In this document: positions 8,965 to 18,162 of the stretch, piece after piece
How positions within the stretch are numbered: position 1 is the first letter of the stretch
How the letters are laid out: every line of letters begins with the position of its first letter
DNA from: Desulfuromonadales bacterium
GTDB lineage: Bacteria > Desulfobacterota > Desulfuromonadia > Desulfuromonadales > JAHYIW01
Direction of reading: 5' to 3'
DNA: 64,000 nucleotides
NCBI GenBank assembly: GCA_029210745.1
Contig: JARGFI010000007.1
Span: 1 to 64,000, forward strand
Notes under the pieces: model-generated
Told to the model about the DNA's origin: nothing
Databases searched by the model: none
Seen by the model: the letters and a program-made list of their open reading frames with translations, nothing else
Translations under genes and position numbers: made by a program

Positions 8965-10152
8965 TCAGGCTTGCCGGTCGTTATCGGAAAGATAAAAAGG
9001 AAACTCAAGATGGAAGGTTGTGCCGCTGCCGACCTCGCTGTGGACGGTAATGCGTCCACCGTGGTCACGGACAGAACGGTGGACAATCGATAAACCGATC
9101 CCCGTCCCTTTTTGACGCGTACTGAAAAAGGGGTCAAAGATCCGGTTCAGGTTTTTTTCCGGGATGCCACAGCCATCGTCGCAGATCGATACGAACATCC
9201 GGGTATCATCGTGGTCAAGCTCGGCGACGATCGTGCCACCGGGATTTGTTGCATGGAGTGCATTGTTGATCAGGTTGGAAAAGATAACGGCAATTTCATT
9301 TTTCGCCGCCTGTAATGGCGGGGGCAGACGGAGGAATCGGGTGCTGACGTTGATATTCCTGGCAGCAATGCGTGCCTGATTGTCGGCAATGACCTGTTCG
9401 ATGATTTCGTTGATCATGACCGGGGTGCGTTCATTGTCGGTCGGTCGTTGTAACGCCAGGAGGTTGATCAGCGTTTCATCGATGCGATCGACTTCGCGCA
9501 TGATATTTTCGAGATATTCACTTTTTTCGCTGTCGTTGGCGAGTTCGGTCTGTAGCAATTGGGTAAACAGTCCGATGGCGTTCAGGGGGTTGCGAATTTC
9601 ATGGGCCATGCCGGCGGAGAGATGACCGAGGGACGCAAGTTTTTCAATCTGGAGAATTTCGGCATGGGCCTTTTCGAGTTCTCGCGATTTTTCGTCAATA
9701 CGCTGTTCAAGCTCACTGTTCCAGTTCGCAATTTTGGCGATCAGTTTTTCGCGTTCCTGGCGGAGTTCGATGTTATGGAGCTCGGCCTCGCGCAAGCGCA
9801 GGACAGCTTCAATTCGATCAATCAGATCCTGATTGGAAAATGGCTTGAGAATGTAATCGGAAGCTCCCGCTTTCATCAGTTCAACGGCAATTTTTTCACT
9901 CCCCTTGCCGGTGAACATGACGACGTAAGTACGCGGGAACTGCTCACGGATTGTGCGCAAGGTGGTGATGCCGTCCACTTCTGGCAACATGTAGTCAAGC
10001 ACAACCAGAGCCGGTTGCTCACGAGCAACGATGGCGAGTCCTTCCATCGCGCTGTCCGCAGTAAAAACCACATGTCCCCGGTCTTTGAGAATCATGCAGG
10101 TGAGATTGAGAATAACCCTCTCATCGTCGATGATGAGTATGCGCTCGCCCAT
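8965..10152 (-). CDS. Response regulator-histidine kinase hybrid (REC + HisKA + HATPase)
   Basis: A 395-residue soluble protein with an N-terminal receiver (DDERVILN, phosphorylatable Asp in VVLDYMLPEVDG, Lys in YILKPFSN), a coiled coil at about 125-170, a dimerisation domain with the phospho-acceptor His in GMAHEIRNPLNAIG, and a HATPase domain (N box NLINNALHA, G1 DDGCGIPE, G2 GTGIGLSIVH). No membrane segment is present. Receivers placed before the kinase core often take a phosphate from another kinase and regulate the kinase in cis. It has its own promoter at 10196-10224. Signal and partner are unknown. Confidence 0.93.
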   Translation of the reverse strand: MGERILIIDDERVILNLTCMILKDRGHVVFTADSAMEGLAIVAREQPALVVLDYMLPEVDGITTLRTIREQFPRTYVVMFTGKGSEKIAVELMKAGASDYILKPFSNQDLIDRIEAVLRLREAELHNIELRQEREKLIAKIANWNSELEQRIDEKSRELEKAHAEILQIEKLASLGHLSAGMAHEIRNPLNAIGLFTQLLQTELANDSEKSEYLENIMREVDRIDETLINLLALQRPTDNERTPVMINEIIEQVIADNQARIAARNINVSTRFLRLPPPLQAAKNEIAVIFSNLINNALHATNPGGTIVAELDHDDTRMFVSICDDGCGIPEKNLNRIFDPFFSTRQKGTGIGLSIVHRSVRDHGGRITVHSEVGSGTTFHLEFPFYLSDNDRQA

Positions 10153-10195
10153 AATCTGCCCCTGGTTGATGAATGACTAAAACCGTTTGTCGGTC

Positions 10196-10224
10196 AGCAT
10201 AGTCGGCGGCGGTCTGTTTGACAA
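10196..10224 (-). promoter_or_regulatory. Sigma-70 promoter for the REC-kinase hybrid
   Basis: Minus strand: -35 TTGTCA (10219-10224) and -10 TATGCT (10196-10201), spacer 17 bases, about 45 bases upstream of the start at 10152. Confidence 0.65.
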
Positions 10225-10276
10225 GAGGGTATTCCCCTGTGAACAGGTAACGGAAAGAGAGTGGTTTTTTACAGCA

Positions 10277-10723
10277 TCAGTCACCGGTTCGAATGGTCAA
10301 TACCGGGATGGTTGATTTACGGACCACCTTTTCAGCCGTGCTGCCGAAGAGCATGTGGTCGATGCCGGTACGACCGTGGGTGCCGATGACAATCAAATCA
10401 CTGTCGGTCTCAATGGCTTTACGAATAATTTCATCGTAAGGGATGCCGGGGACGATAAATGTTTCAACGTTGGCGTAATCTTTAATATGTGTCGCACAAA
10501 AGTGTTCCATCATTTTGTGCGCCCCCGCTTCGATTTCCTCTTCAAGTTTGTCGAATGAAATATGCGGAACGTAAAAGCCGCGCAGATCGACAGGCTCGTT
10601 AATGACATGAAGCATCAGCAGGCGTGCTGAAAATTTCCTGGTCAACGCAAAAGCATGTTCAAAGGCGTGATCAGAACTTTCGGAAAAATCGGTTGCAAAG
10701 AGAATCGTACGATAATCGCTCAT
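10277..10723 (-). CDS. Universal stress protein (UspA family)
   Basis: A 148-residue single-domain Usp. The N-terminal strand is ILFATDFSESSDHA, and the ATP-binding motif G-x2-G-x9-G-S appears as GTHGRTGIDHMLFGS near residue 115, so this is the ATP-binding subclass. It is only 2 bases downstream of the CheY-like gene and is certainly co-transcribed with it. The link to the regulator implies joint control of a stress response; the stress itself cannot be read from the sequence. Confidence 0.93.
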   Translation of the reverse strand: MSDYRTILFATDFSESSDHAFEHAFALTRKFSARLLMLHVINEPVDLRGFYVPHISFDKLEEEIEAGAHKMMEHFCATHIKDYANVETFIVPGIPYDEIIRKAIETDSDLIVIGTHGRTGIDHMLFGSTAEKVVRKSTIPVLTIRTGD

Positions 10724-10725
10724 GG

Positions 10726-11136
10726 TTAAGCCTCCCGTGTGTCTCCACCGGATGGAGCGGTGGAACAGTGAGTGAGTTTATGCATGACGGATGTCAGTTC
10801 TTTAATCCTCACCGGTTTGTTCAGGTATTCAGATGCTCCGAAGTTCATCGCTTCGAGGTATGAACTGATATCACCGTAGGCGGTGACCATGATGATTTTT
10901 ATTTCCGGTCGAAGTTTTTGCGCTCGTTTAAGAAAATCGAGGCCGTTCATTCCCGGCATGTTGACATCACTGATAACCAGTTGATAGTTTGTCGTATGTA
11001 GCATGTCCAGAGCTTCATCGCCGTTTCCTGCACTGCTGACGTTATACCCTTCGTTCTGCAATAATTTGCACAGGACAACGCGGGAATTTTCCTCATCATC
11101 GAGAACGAGTATGTTGTGGAATTGTAGTTGCGCCAT
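10726..11136 (-). CDS. CheY-like single-domain response regulator
   Basis: A 136-residue stand-alone receiver: acidic pair in VLDDEENS, phospho-acceptor Asp in VISDVNMPGMNG, Thr in MVTAYGD and Lys in YLNKPVR. No output domain is present, so it acts by protein contact or in a phosphorelay. I chose the ATG at 11136 because AAAGGGA precedes it by six bases; an upstream in-frame codon would add 16 unconserved residues and overlap the promoter. The downstream neighbour is uspA-like. Confidence 0.9.
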   Translation of the reverse strand: MAQLQFHNILVLDDEENSRVVLCKLLQNEGYNVSSAGNGDEALDMLHTTNYQLVISDVNMPGMNGLDFLKRAQKLRPEIKIIMVTAYGDISSYLEAMNFGASEYLNKPVRIKELTSVMHKLTHCSTAPSGGDTREA

Positions 11137-11156
11137 GACGTCCCTTTCATGAGTGA

Positions 11157-11184
11157 ATGGTAGCATGGCGTTGCTGTCTGTCAA
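11157..11184 (-). promoter_or_regulatory. Sigma-70 promoter for the regulator-Usp operon
   Basis: Minus strand: -35 TTGACA (11179-11184), perfect consensus, and -10 TACCAT (11157-11162), spacer 16 bases. It ends 20 bases before the chosen ATG at 11136, which supports that start over the longer frame. Confidence 0.65.
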
Positions 11185-11275
11185 GCTGATACATCCAAAT
11201 AAATCACGCTATTACAGCGGGTTGGAAGAGGTCCAGGGGGCATGATCACGGTCGATTGACGGGCCGGATCTGGCA

Positions 11276-11809
11276 TCATTTCTTGAGCAGGGCCGCGACG
11301 CGTTCCCGCAGTTGCTCAGGTTTGAATGATTTTGAGGAAAAGGCGTCGGCACCGCAGTTAGCGAGTTCGGGCGTCGGGGTGTCGTTCACGATTGTGCCGC
11401 TGAGAATCAAAAAACGGGTTGCACTCAAGGACCTGAACGATTTAATTTTTTGAACGATTACGGCGCCGCTGATGTCCGGCAGGACGAGATCCAGAATTAC
11501 CAGCTGAGGATGTTCCTGGGCAATCATTTGTAAAGCGTCGTTGCCGCTGGCTGCGGTTAAAATATTCACGTCCAGTGAAGACAAAATGTCTGACAGGATA
11601 TTGCGAAATACGTTTGAGTCGTCCACGATGAGGATCTTCGGACGAGCAGCGTTGTTCGTTTCCTGGCTAGCGACGGTCGCTTTGTCGGCCAGTGAAATCG
11701 AAAAAACATGCTCACAGGCAGGGCATTTGATACTGGTTGTCAGTTTCCGGGTTTTTCCCGGCTTGACCTTGTAGCGCGCTGCGCAGGAAGGGCATTCAAT
11801 CAACAGCAT
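11276..11809 (-). CDS. Zinc-ribbon + receiver-domain protein
   Basis: A 177-residue protein with an N-terminal MJ0042-type zinc ribbon (CPSC at residues 6-9, CPAC near 29-32), a short linker and a complete receiver domain (DDSNVFRN, Asp in LVILDLVLPDISG, Lys in SSKSFKP). The combination is seen in Geobacter-type genomes, where the ribbon may bind protein or nucleic acid. The GGAGGAG site before the start is strong. It sits 15 bases downstream of the RodZ-like gene and probably shares its transcript, hinting at a role in cell-surface or polarity control. Confidence 0.85.
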   Translation of the reverse strand: MLLIECPSCAARYKVKPGKTRKLTTSIKCPACEHVFSISLADKATVASQETNNAARPKILIVDDSNVFRNILSDILSSLDVNILTAASGNDALQMIAQEHPQLVILDLVLPDISGAVIVQKIKSFRSLSATRFLILSGTIVNDTPTPELANCGADAFSSKSFKPEQLRERVAALLKK

Positions 11810-11824
11810 GCGCTCCTCCGTGAA

Positions 11825-12571
11825 TCAGTTCGCCGGGCGAAAAAAGATGATATCGTGGTTGCCTTGTAACAGGATGGGCTCTTGATTAAGTTGCAGCTTA
11901 ACCTGCGCAGGATCAGTAATGTGGACCGTGGCCTGAGTGTTGATTTTCCAGCGCAAACGTGAACCCTGACTCAGATTATAGCGTTGCTGAGGGCGATTGT
12001 CGATGGTCAGAACGATTTGTGTCGCCCCCGTTGCGCTCAATTGCAACACCCCCCGGCGAGCCAGCGATATTTTTATGGGGAGCGCTTGCTCCGGCTTTGC
12101 AACTTTCATCGGTAGTGCAGCGGGAGCTACAGGTGGGGACAATTCCGGCGCCGGTAAAGTGTCTGCTGGCGGTGGTGCCGTCGGTATCTGCAAAGAAGAG
12201 ATTTGCTCTGATAAAAAAAACCAGTAGCCGACCAACAGCAGCGCTGATAATACGACAACGACAAAATGGATTCTCCATCGCGGCAGAACTTCTTGCCGTG
12301 GCGGGGGCACGCTGTCGGTTGCTGAGGCGTCGCGTTGGGAAATATATGCAGCCACCATCCGGTCGGCGTCAAGCCCGAGGAAATCAGCGTAATTGCGCAG
12401 AAAACCGGTGACAAATGTTGTGCCTGGAAGTTTGGTGTAGTCCTCAGCTTCAAGGGCGGCGAGATATTCCCGGCGGATGCGTGTTTTGGCAGCAATCTCG
12501 TCAAGAGACAAGCCAAGCGTTGTGCGCCGCTCTTCCAGCGTGGTTCCGATAGCGAGGTCTGTTGTCATCAT
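11825..12571 (-). CDS. RodZ-like membrane protein (HTH + TM + DUF4115)
   Basis: A 248-residue protein. An N-terminal helix-turn-helix (TLEERRTTLGLSLDEIAAKT through LGLDADRMVAAYI) is followed by a single membrane helix (IHFVVVVLSALLLVGYWFFL), a Pro/Ala-rich periplasmic linker and a C-terminal DUF4115 beta domain. This is RodZ architecture, in which the HTH binds MreB and supports rod shape; it is shorter than E. coli RodZ (337). No mre genes are in the window. It is one base downstream of the TPR lipoprotein gene, a common arrangement for PilF-like genes. Confidence 0.82.
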   Translation of the reverse strand: MMTTDLAIGTTLEERRTTLGLSLDEIAAKTRIRREYLAALEAEDYTKLPGTTFVTGFLRNYADFLGLDADRMVAAYISQRDASATDSVPPPRQEVLPRWRIHFVVVVLSALLLVGYWFFLSEQISSLQIPTAPPPADTLPAPELSPPVAPAALPMKVAKPEQALPIKISLARRGVLQLSATGATQIVLTIDNRPQQRYNLSQGSRLRWKINTQATVHITDPAQVKLQLNQEPILLQGNHDIIFFRPAN

Positions 12572-12572
12572 G

Positions 12573-13319
12573 TTACTTCAGCAGCCGCAGATAATCTTTG
12601 CTCAGACGCCCGATTTCATTGTCAGGCACAAGCGCCAGAACACGCATGAAATCAGCTCTGGCCGCTACGTTGTTTTTCAGCTTCAGATAGGTCAGTGCCC
12701 GTTTGTAATATGCTCCCGCATAAGCGGGAGAAAGATCGATGGCGTGATTTAACTGGAACAAGGCAAGATCAGGTTTGTCGAGCGCAAAATAAGTTTCACC
12801 GAGATGGTAGTAAGTTTGCGCAAAGCGCGGTGCCAGATTGATCGATTTTTCAAATTGTATAATCGCTTGAAGATATTCGCCTTTTTGGTAATAGGCGACG
12901 CCCAGCCCGGTCAGGGCTATTTCCGGGGTAGTAAAAAGCAGATTGTCAGCAGCCTGATTGAAATATTTGATCGCGGCATCCCAACGGCCCATATCGAGAT
13001 AAAGTGCGGCCAGGTTGTTGGCAAATTGCGGGTTATCTTCATCCCTTCGCAAAGCAGCTTTGTAATGCTCTTCAGCTTCCTTGAACGCGCGCTTCAGCTG
13101 GTATGCCTGGCCGAGTCCGGAATGAACTCGACCACTGTCTTCTGAATTGTACGCGATCAGAAATTCCTTCAGGGCTAACGTCGGATTGTTCTCGCGCAAG
13201 TACGATACGCCGAGAATATAGTGGACTTCCCCTGCGTCAACTTTTTCCTTTGTGGCGCTGCAGGAAATCAGCAGCAGAGTGCAAAGAACGATAGTCAATA
13301 TACCTTTGACACGGGTCAC
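12573..13319 (-). CDS. TPR lipoprotein (PilF/PilW-like)
   Basis: A 248-residue lipoprotein. The signal peptide ends in the lipobox LLISC (cysteine about residue 20), followed by five to six tetratricopeptide repeats (for example VHYILGVSYLRENNPTLALK and AQTYYHLGETYFALDKPDLA). PilF-type proteins are outer-membrane pilotins for the type IV pilus secretin, and this length fits; without pil genes in the window the specific role is inferred. The start is GTG at 13319 with AGGAG five bases upstream; an ATG overlapping it is followed at once by a stop. Confidence 0.82.
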   Translation of the reverse strand: MTRVKGILTIVLCTLLLISCSATKEKVDAGEVHYILGVSYLRENNPTLALKEFLIAYNSEDSGRVHSGLGQAYQLKRAFKEAEEHYKAALRRDEDNPQFANNLAALYLDMGRWDAAIKYFNQAADNLLFTTPEIALTGLGVAYYQKGEYLQAIIQFEKSINLAPRFAQTYYHLGETYFALDKPDLALFQLNHAIDLSPAYAGAYYKRALTYLKLKNNVAARADFMRVLALVPDNEIGRLSKDYLRLLK

Positions 13320-13327
13320 ATGGGCTC

Positions 13328-14008
13328 CTAAAACGAGGCGAGTAAACGCCCGAGGTTTTCTTTCAGCGTGTTATCCGGGGAACGAGGTGTTTCTGCAGAG
13401 AGTTCATTTGCGGTCGATTCCGATGCTGCGGGTTCCATTCTTTCCGGCGCAGATTCTGGCTCATCGTTGAGGTTGCTCTCAATGTCTTCAACCTCAACAA
13501 CCTCTTCAACTTCCTCCGTTAAAGTTTCAAGCGGGAGCTCAATGACTTCAGCAGGCGGTTCATCAGGGGGTTCATTCGCCACGTCCTGAATGTCATCAAT
13601 TTCTTCAGGGGTTTCGATCGCCCCCTCCGGGGGGAAGCCTTTACTGAGCGGGGACTCGGCCCATAATTTTTCCTGCAGTGATGCCGATGCGAGATGATAA
13701 TCGGTGTCGGATAGCGAGAAGCCCATCGATTCTGCGTAGTCAAGGGCGTCCTGCACGAGTTCTTTGGCCGAGCGCCCGGCGATGTCATGGCGATGGAAAA
13801 AAAAAGCAATTTTATTGCTGCTCTTCAGGTGCAGGGCGACGGTTACCTTGAGGCCTGACTTGGCACTGAAAGCGCAGACGTAAGCTTTTGCTTCCTGCGA
13901 AGGAACGCCGGGGAGTGCGACCTGAACCTGGTTTTGTGATTGATGCAGTCGCAAGACCCGGTGTGCCGGAAGATCAAGATGATCGATAGCCTCTTGCCAT
14001 TTGAACAC
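13328..14008 (-). CDS. Hypothetical protein with very acidic Glu/Pro-rich C-terminal tail
   Basis: A 226-residue protein with no recognised function. The first ~125 residues look globular (MFKWQEAIDHLDLPAHRVLR ... HLASASLQEKLWAES). Residues from about 130 are low-complexity Glu/Asp/Pro/Ala (PEEIDDIQDVANEPPDEPPA and similar), likely disordered. No signal peptide or membrane segment is seen. The start is GTG at 14008 with AAGGA eight bases upstream. It lies between the sugar-kinase gene (12 bases) and the TPR lipoprotein (8 bases), so it belongs to the same transcript and probably the same envelope or pilus process. Confidence 0.75.
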   Translation of the reverse strand: MFKWQEAIDHLDLPAHRVLRLHQSQNQVQVALPGVPSQEAKAYVCAFSAKSGLKVTVALHLKSSNKIAFFFHRHDIAGRSAKELVQDALDYAESMGFSLSDTDYHLASASLQEKLWAESPLSKGFPPEGAIETPEEIDDIQDVANEPPDEPPAEVIELPLETLTEEVEEVVEVEDIESNLNDEPESAPERMEPAASESTANELSAETPRSPDNTLKENLGRLLASF

Positions 14009-14020
14009 GAAGCGATTCCT

Positions 14021-14929
14021 TTACAGGTCGTCGAAGTGGGTCAGGAGTTTAAAGGTACGAAAGCGTTCTTCAATTTCCGACGAATTGAGAAGCCGGAGGC
14101 GGTTAAGGCTGAAGTCTTCGACGGTGAATGAGGCCATCACACTGCCGAATACGATTGCCTGGCGCAGACAGGCTTCTGACTGATTGCGGGTTGATGCCAG
14201 GTAGCCGATGAACCCGCCAGCAAATGTGTCACCGGCTCCGGTCGGGTCAAAAACTGATTCGAGAGGGTAGGCCGGCGCGGAAAATACAGCATGCTCCGAC
14301 ACCATCAGTGCACCGTATTCCCCTCGCTTGACGACCAGTGTTTTCGGCCCGAAGGTGAGGATTTTACGTGCCGCCTTGATCACATTCGGTTCGTCTGCGA
14401 GCTGACGGGCTTCAGCATCATTGATGATCAGAATGTCAACATGAGGCAACGTTTTCAGCAGGGCATCGCGCTTTCCTTCAATCCAGAAGTTCATTGTATC
14501 GCAGGCGACCAGTTGCGGGTTTTTGACCTGCTTCAGGACTTCGAGCTGCAACTCCGGATCGATGTTGGCCAGAAAAACGTATTCCGCGTCCCGATAGTTT
14601 TCCGGCAGTTCAGGACGAAATGACTCGAAGACATTGAGATGCGTTTCCAGCGTCTGCGCCTCGTTCAAATCGTACCCGTAACGACCCTTCCAACGAAATG
14701 TTTCCCCTGGCATCGTTTGCAGACCGGAAAGATCGATATTGCGTGAACGAAGAAAATCCAGATGATCGTCCGGAAAATCTTCACCGACAACCGCCACCAG
14801 ATTGACATCGGTGAAAAAGCTGGCGGAGGTGGAAAAATAGGTGGCAGAACCACCAAGAATATCTTCGACTTTTCCAAAAGGTGTTTCGACCGAATCGAAA
14901 GCAACCGACCCAATAACCAGAATACTCAT
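14021..14929 (-). CDS. PfkB-family carbohydrate/nucleoside kinase
   Basis: A 302-residue ribokinase-fold enzyme. It has an N-terminal GSVAFDSVETPFG strand, the Gly-rich region GGSATYFSTSASFF, and the PfkB C-terminal signature DPTGAGDTFAGGFIGYL with the catalytic Asp. Related genes lie beside methylthioadenosine phosphorylase in Geobacter-type genomes, and this one is followed upstream by mtnP, so adenosine or a methylthio-sugar is a reasonable substrate guess. The sequence alone does not separate adenosine kinase from other PfkB enzymes. Confidence 0.83.
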   Translation of the reverse strand: MSILVIGSVAFDSVETPFGKVEDILGGSATYFSTSASFFTDVNLVAVVGEDFPDDHLDFLRSRNIDLSGLQTMPGETFRWKGRYGYDLNEAQTLETHLNVFESFRPELPENYRDAEYVFLANIDPELQLEVLKQVKNPQLVACDTMNFWIEGKRDALLKTLPHVDILIINDAEARQLADEPNVIKAARKILTFGPKTLVVKRGEYGALMVSEHAVFSAPAYPLESVFDPTGAGDTFAGGFIGYLASTRNQSEACLRQAIVFGSVMASFTVEDFSLNRLRLLNSSEIEERFRTFKLLTHFDDL

Positions 14930-15023
14930 TCAATTCTCCAGACTGTTGCAAATATTTTATGCAGCGCTTTGAATTTAACCAAATAGATCCGAAAAACGCA
15001 ATAACTAAACCAGAATTACACGG

Positions 15024-15890
15024 TTATTTCAAGTATTTGCCGATGATTGGTTGCAGGTTTTTCCGGGTTGATTCTGGGATCAGATCTTTTTGGGTCATAA
15101 TCGCATATTCGAGCGCTCCGCCGCAGGGACAGCCGGGTTGCTTGTCAAGGCGCCGCGCGGCGGTCTTGATTATGGTGCGGGCCGTGGCGACATTCTGCTC
15201 GATAATTGCAATCACCGCTTCAACGGAAACATCATCGTGCGTCTCGTGCCAGCAGTCATAATCGGTCGCCAGGGCGATCGTTCCGTAACAGATTTCAGCT
15301 TCCCTTGCCAGTCGGGCTTCCGGGATATTGGTCATGCCGATGATATCAACCCCCCAGCTGCGGTAGATGTTGGATTCGGCACGGGTTGAAAAATTTGGGC
15401 CTTCAATACAGATGTAGGTTCCCCCCCGGTGCGTTATCGCGCCGCTTGCAACCGAAGAGGCATAGAGAACCTCGGCCAGATCGCTGCAAACCGGATCGGC
15501 AAACTGGACATGACCGACGATCCCGTCGCCAAAGAAGGTTGCCGCGCGTTTTCCCTGGGTCCGGTCAAAAAACTGGTCTGGAATAACGATATGTCCCGGC
15601 ATGATCTCTTCCCGCATGCTGCCAACGGCAGAAACCGAAATGATTCGCTGCACGCCGAGCTTTTTCATGCCGAAAATGTTTGCGCGGTAGTTGACTTCCG
15701 AGGGGAGCAAGTGGTGCCCGCGACCGTGGCGCGGCAAAAAAACCAGCTTGATGTTGTCCAGGGTGCCGGTCATATAGCGATCGGAAGGATCTCCGAACGG
15801 AGTTTCAACCCGGATGTCCTGTACGTTCGTCAGTTCGTCCATCGCGTAAAGTCCGCTGCCGCCAATAACTCCAATAACTGTTTCTTCCAT
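15024..15890 (-). CDS. mtnP: S-methyl-5'-thioadenosine phosphorylase
   Basis: A 288-residue PNP-type phosphorylase of the MTAP group: GVIGGSGLYAMDEL at the N terminus, phosphate-binding RHGRGH, VSAVGSMREE, and the substrate region GTYICIEGPNFSTRAES and GMTNIPEARLAREAEICY. It splits methylthioadenosine into adenine and methylthioribose-1-phosphate for methionine salvage. Length is normal. An alternative reading as 5'-methylthioinosine phosphorylase cannot be excluded from sequence. It lies between rlmN and the PfkB kinase, all on the same strand. Confidence 0.92.
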   Translation of the reverse strand: MEETVIGVIGGSGLYAMDELTNVQDIRVETPFGDPSDRYMTGTLDNIKLVFLPRHGRGHHLLPSEVNYRANIFGMKKLGVQRIISVSAVGSMREEIMPGHIVIPDQFFDRTQGKRAATFFGDGIVGHVQFADPVCSDLAEVLYASSVASGAITHRGGTYICIEGPNFSTRAESNIYRSWGVDIIGMTNIPEARLAREAEICYGTIALATDYDCWHETHDDVSVEAVIAIIEQNVATARTIIKTAARRLDKQPGCPCGGALEYAIMTQKDLIPESTRKNLQPIIGKYLK

Positions 15891-15911
15891 GGCAAATCTC
15901 CTTATTATTGA

Positions 15912-16982
15912 TCAATCCAGTTGATTCAAAGGTTTTGCTGCCAGCGGCTGGCGAAGTTCCAGGCGCCCCTTCAGTTGACCACAGGCGGCGGAAATATCCA
16001 GCCCCTTGCCAGCGCGCCGAATAGCGACAATATCCCGGTCGAGTAAATAGCTTTGAAACGTACGGATGGTGCTTTCATCGGGGGTTCGATAGGGCGATTC
16101 CGGATGTTCGTTAAAAGGGATCAGATTGACCTTGGCACGAATGCCGTGCAGCAACTTGACCAGTCGTTTGGCATCGGCAGGGGTGTCGTTGAGGTCCCTG
16201 ATTAAAATGTACTCGAAGGTAATCCGGCGACTTGGTTTCAATGGAAAATCACGACACGCTCTCATCAACTGATCCAGTGGATAACGCCGGTTGATCGGCA
16301 TGAGGCGGTTGCGGAGTTCGTCGGTGGTGGCGTTGAGAGAGATCGCCAGATTTACTTCGATGCGGCGTCCCAGTTCAGCCATTTCCGGGACAAGCCCGGA
16401 GGTTGAAAGTGTTACCCGGCGCGGGCCGTAATCAAGCCCGATCGGGAGATAGATGATATTCAATGCCTTAATGACATTGTCGAGGTTATGCAGGGGCTCG
16501 CCCATCCCCATCAGGACAATGTTATTGATCGGGCCGTCCTTGCGGGCAGCGCAAACCTGATTGACAATCTCTGCCGGAAGCAGATTGCGGGTCAGACCAA
16601 ATGTGCCGGTGAGACAAAAATCACACTGCATGGCGCAACCGACCTGGGTTGAGATGCAGAGTGTTGCGCGGCCCTCATCCATCGGGATACGAACCGTTTC
16701 GATCGATTCACCGTCCGCCAGTCTGAAAAGATATTTGCGTGTGCCGTCGATCGAGGTCTCAACCGCCTCCGGATTCCAGTCGGAAATGACGAAGCGGCGC
16801 TGTAATTCGGTGCGAAATGCTTTCGACAGGTCGGTCATGGCCGTAAAGTCCGTAACCGCGCGCGCATAAATCCACTGCATGATCTGACGGGCACGAAATT
16901 TTTCCTTGCCGAGTCCGGTGAGTAATTGCGCCAACTCGGGCAATGAAAGGTTCTTGATATCGATAAGAGGCGTTTCAGTCAT
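15912..16982 (-). CDS. rlmN: 23S rRNA (adenine2503-C2)-methyltransferase RlmN
   Basis: A 356-residue radical-SAM enzyme methylating C2 of A2503 in 23S rRNA (and A37 of some tRNAs). The 4Fe-4S motif is CAMQCDFC (about residues 116-123), the SAM-binding GMGEPLHN follows, and the methylated Cys lies in the C-terminal SAACGQL. Length is normal. It is a dual-specificity methylase by family knowledge. The start overlaps no neighbour; the next gene upstream is 62 bases away. Confidence 0.96.
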   Translation of the reverse strand: MTETPLIDIKNLSLPELAQLLTGLGKEKFRARQIMQWIYARAVTDFTAMTDLSKAFRTELQRRFVISDWNPEAVETSIDGTRKYLFRLADGESIETVRIPMDEGRATLCISTQVGCAMQCDFCLTGTFGLTRNLLPAEIVNQVCAARKDGPINNIVLMGMGEPLHNLDNVIKALNIIYLPIGLDYGPRRVTLSTSGLVPEMAELGRRIEVNLAISLNATTDELRNRLMPINRRYPLDQLMRACRDFPLKPSRRITFEYILIRDLNDTPADAKRLVKLLHGIRAKVNLIPFNEHPESPYRTPDESTIRTFQSYLLDRDIVAIRRAGKGLDISAACGQLKGRLELRQPLAAKPLNQLD

Positions 16983-17044
16983 GTTGTCTTTGTGGTCCGT
17001 AGCAGGCAGCAGTTAACCGCTCGCGGTAAAGAAAAGAAGGTTAT

Positions 17045-18157
17045 TCATTCAAAGCGAAACTGTTCAAAGATTGCCCTGGAGGCCTTCCAGCTCCAGTGGG
17101 TATCGTCGATCCAGTAGAGGTCTTTGACGCCGGTTTTCAGTTCCTGCGCCAGAATCGCATCGGTGTCGATGAGTTGATACACTTTCGGCTGCCAACGCAG
17201 GTGTTCAAAAAAAGCACTGCGGGAATAATTCTTTTCGCGTAAATAGGGGCGATAGAGCGAGTATTTGTCCGGCACCGGCATAAATACCAGGCGGATGTTT
17301 GTCTCCGCGAGGAGCGAAGCCAGACGGTTCAGATTTTCATTGATCCGGCGCACTGAGCGTTCGTCCAACGCTTTTTGTTTGTCACGATGTTTGTCCAGAT
17401 CCTGATCCGAGAACAGAAGAGAATCTCCATGTTCACCGCTGAAAAGAGGACGATCAAGCTCCTCCCGGTAAACCCTTGAGTTAAAGGCGTTGCGAGAAAA
17501 GAAATAACCGATTTTATACCAGAGCCATTTAAGGTTGGCCGGGTCCAAAAAGCGGTTACACGAAAGGTTTTCGGCACCGAGGTCGGTATCGCTGTCAAGG
17601 GGGGAGCGTGGATTGATGAGCGCATTTGTTAATTGCTCAGGAGTCAAGCTTTTCCCTAAATCGGTGGTTTCGGCGAATTTATAAATACTTTTTTCGCTGC
17701 GTTGCAGGAGGATGAAACGGGGGTTGATGCGTTCGATAAAGCCGCTGTTGACAAGGATTGCGACGCTTTCAAGTAAATTATTGGCGCAATTAATTTTTAC
17801 CGGGAGGTTCAGCACGGTCAGGTTTTGCACAGATGCGATGTAGTCCTGGTAAAATCGGTTGGGGCCGTTACCGCTTCCCTGGGAGAACGAATCACCGATC
17901 GTCAGCACGTCAATTTTCTGTCCTGTGTATTGGGCATAACTTAGATGCCTGTGCGGCAGGTCGATGGTGTTGCGACGTGGTGCCGTGTGCTCATACAGAT
18001 AGCCTGCTTGCGCCAGTTCTCCGATATAAACCCCCTTTTCAGGGGTCAGTAACTGACAGTTAAACAGCCGCCACGCAAGCAGATTGAATAGCAGCACCCC
18101 GGCAATAATCAGGACGGTAATCAGGCAAAAACGCTGGTAAGTGAAATTACGCTTCAT
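17045..18157 (-). CDS. AlgJ/AlgX-like SGNH-type O-acetyltransferase, membrane anchored
   Basis: A 370-residue protein with one N-terminal membrane helix (FCLITVLIIAGVLLFNLLAW) and a periplasmic SGNH-hydrolase-like domain. The nucleophile is in IGDSFSQGSG (about residues 86-95) and the catalytic Asp/His in DDTHWSWK near the C terminus. Proteins of this kind receive acetyl groups from an MBOAT partner to O-acetylate polysaccharide, as in alginate AlgJ/AlgX. The MBOAT gene is immediately upstream (5 bases). No alginate synthesis genes are present, so the acceptor polymer is unknown. Confidence 0.82.
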   Translation of the reverse strand: MKRNFTYQRFCLITVLIIAGVLLFNLLAWRLFNCQLLTPEKGVYIGELAQAGYLYEHTAPRRNTIDLPHRHLSYAQYTGQKIDVLTIGDSFSQGSGNGPNRFYQDYIASVQNLTVLNLPVKINCANNLLESVAILVNSGFIERINPRFILLQRSEKSIYKFAETTDLGKSLTPEQLTNALINPRSPLDSDTDLGAENLSCNRFLDPANLKWLWYKIGYFFSRNAFNSRVYREELDRPLFSGEHGDSLLFSDQDLDKHRDKQKALDERSVRRINENLNRLASLLAETNIRLVFMPVPDKYSLYRPYLREKNYSRSAFFEHLRWQPKVYQLIDTDAILAQELKTGVKDLYWIDDTHWSWKASRAIFEQFRFE

Positions 18158-18162
18158 AATCG

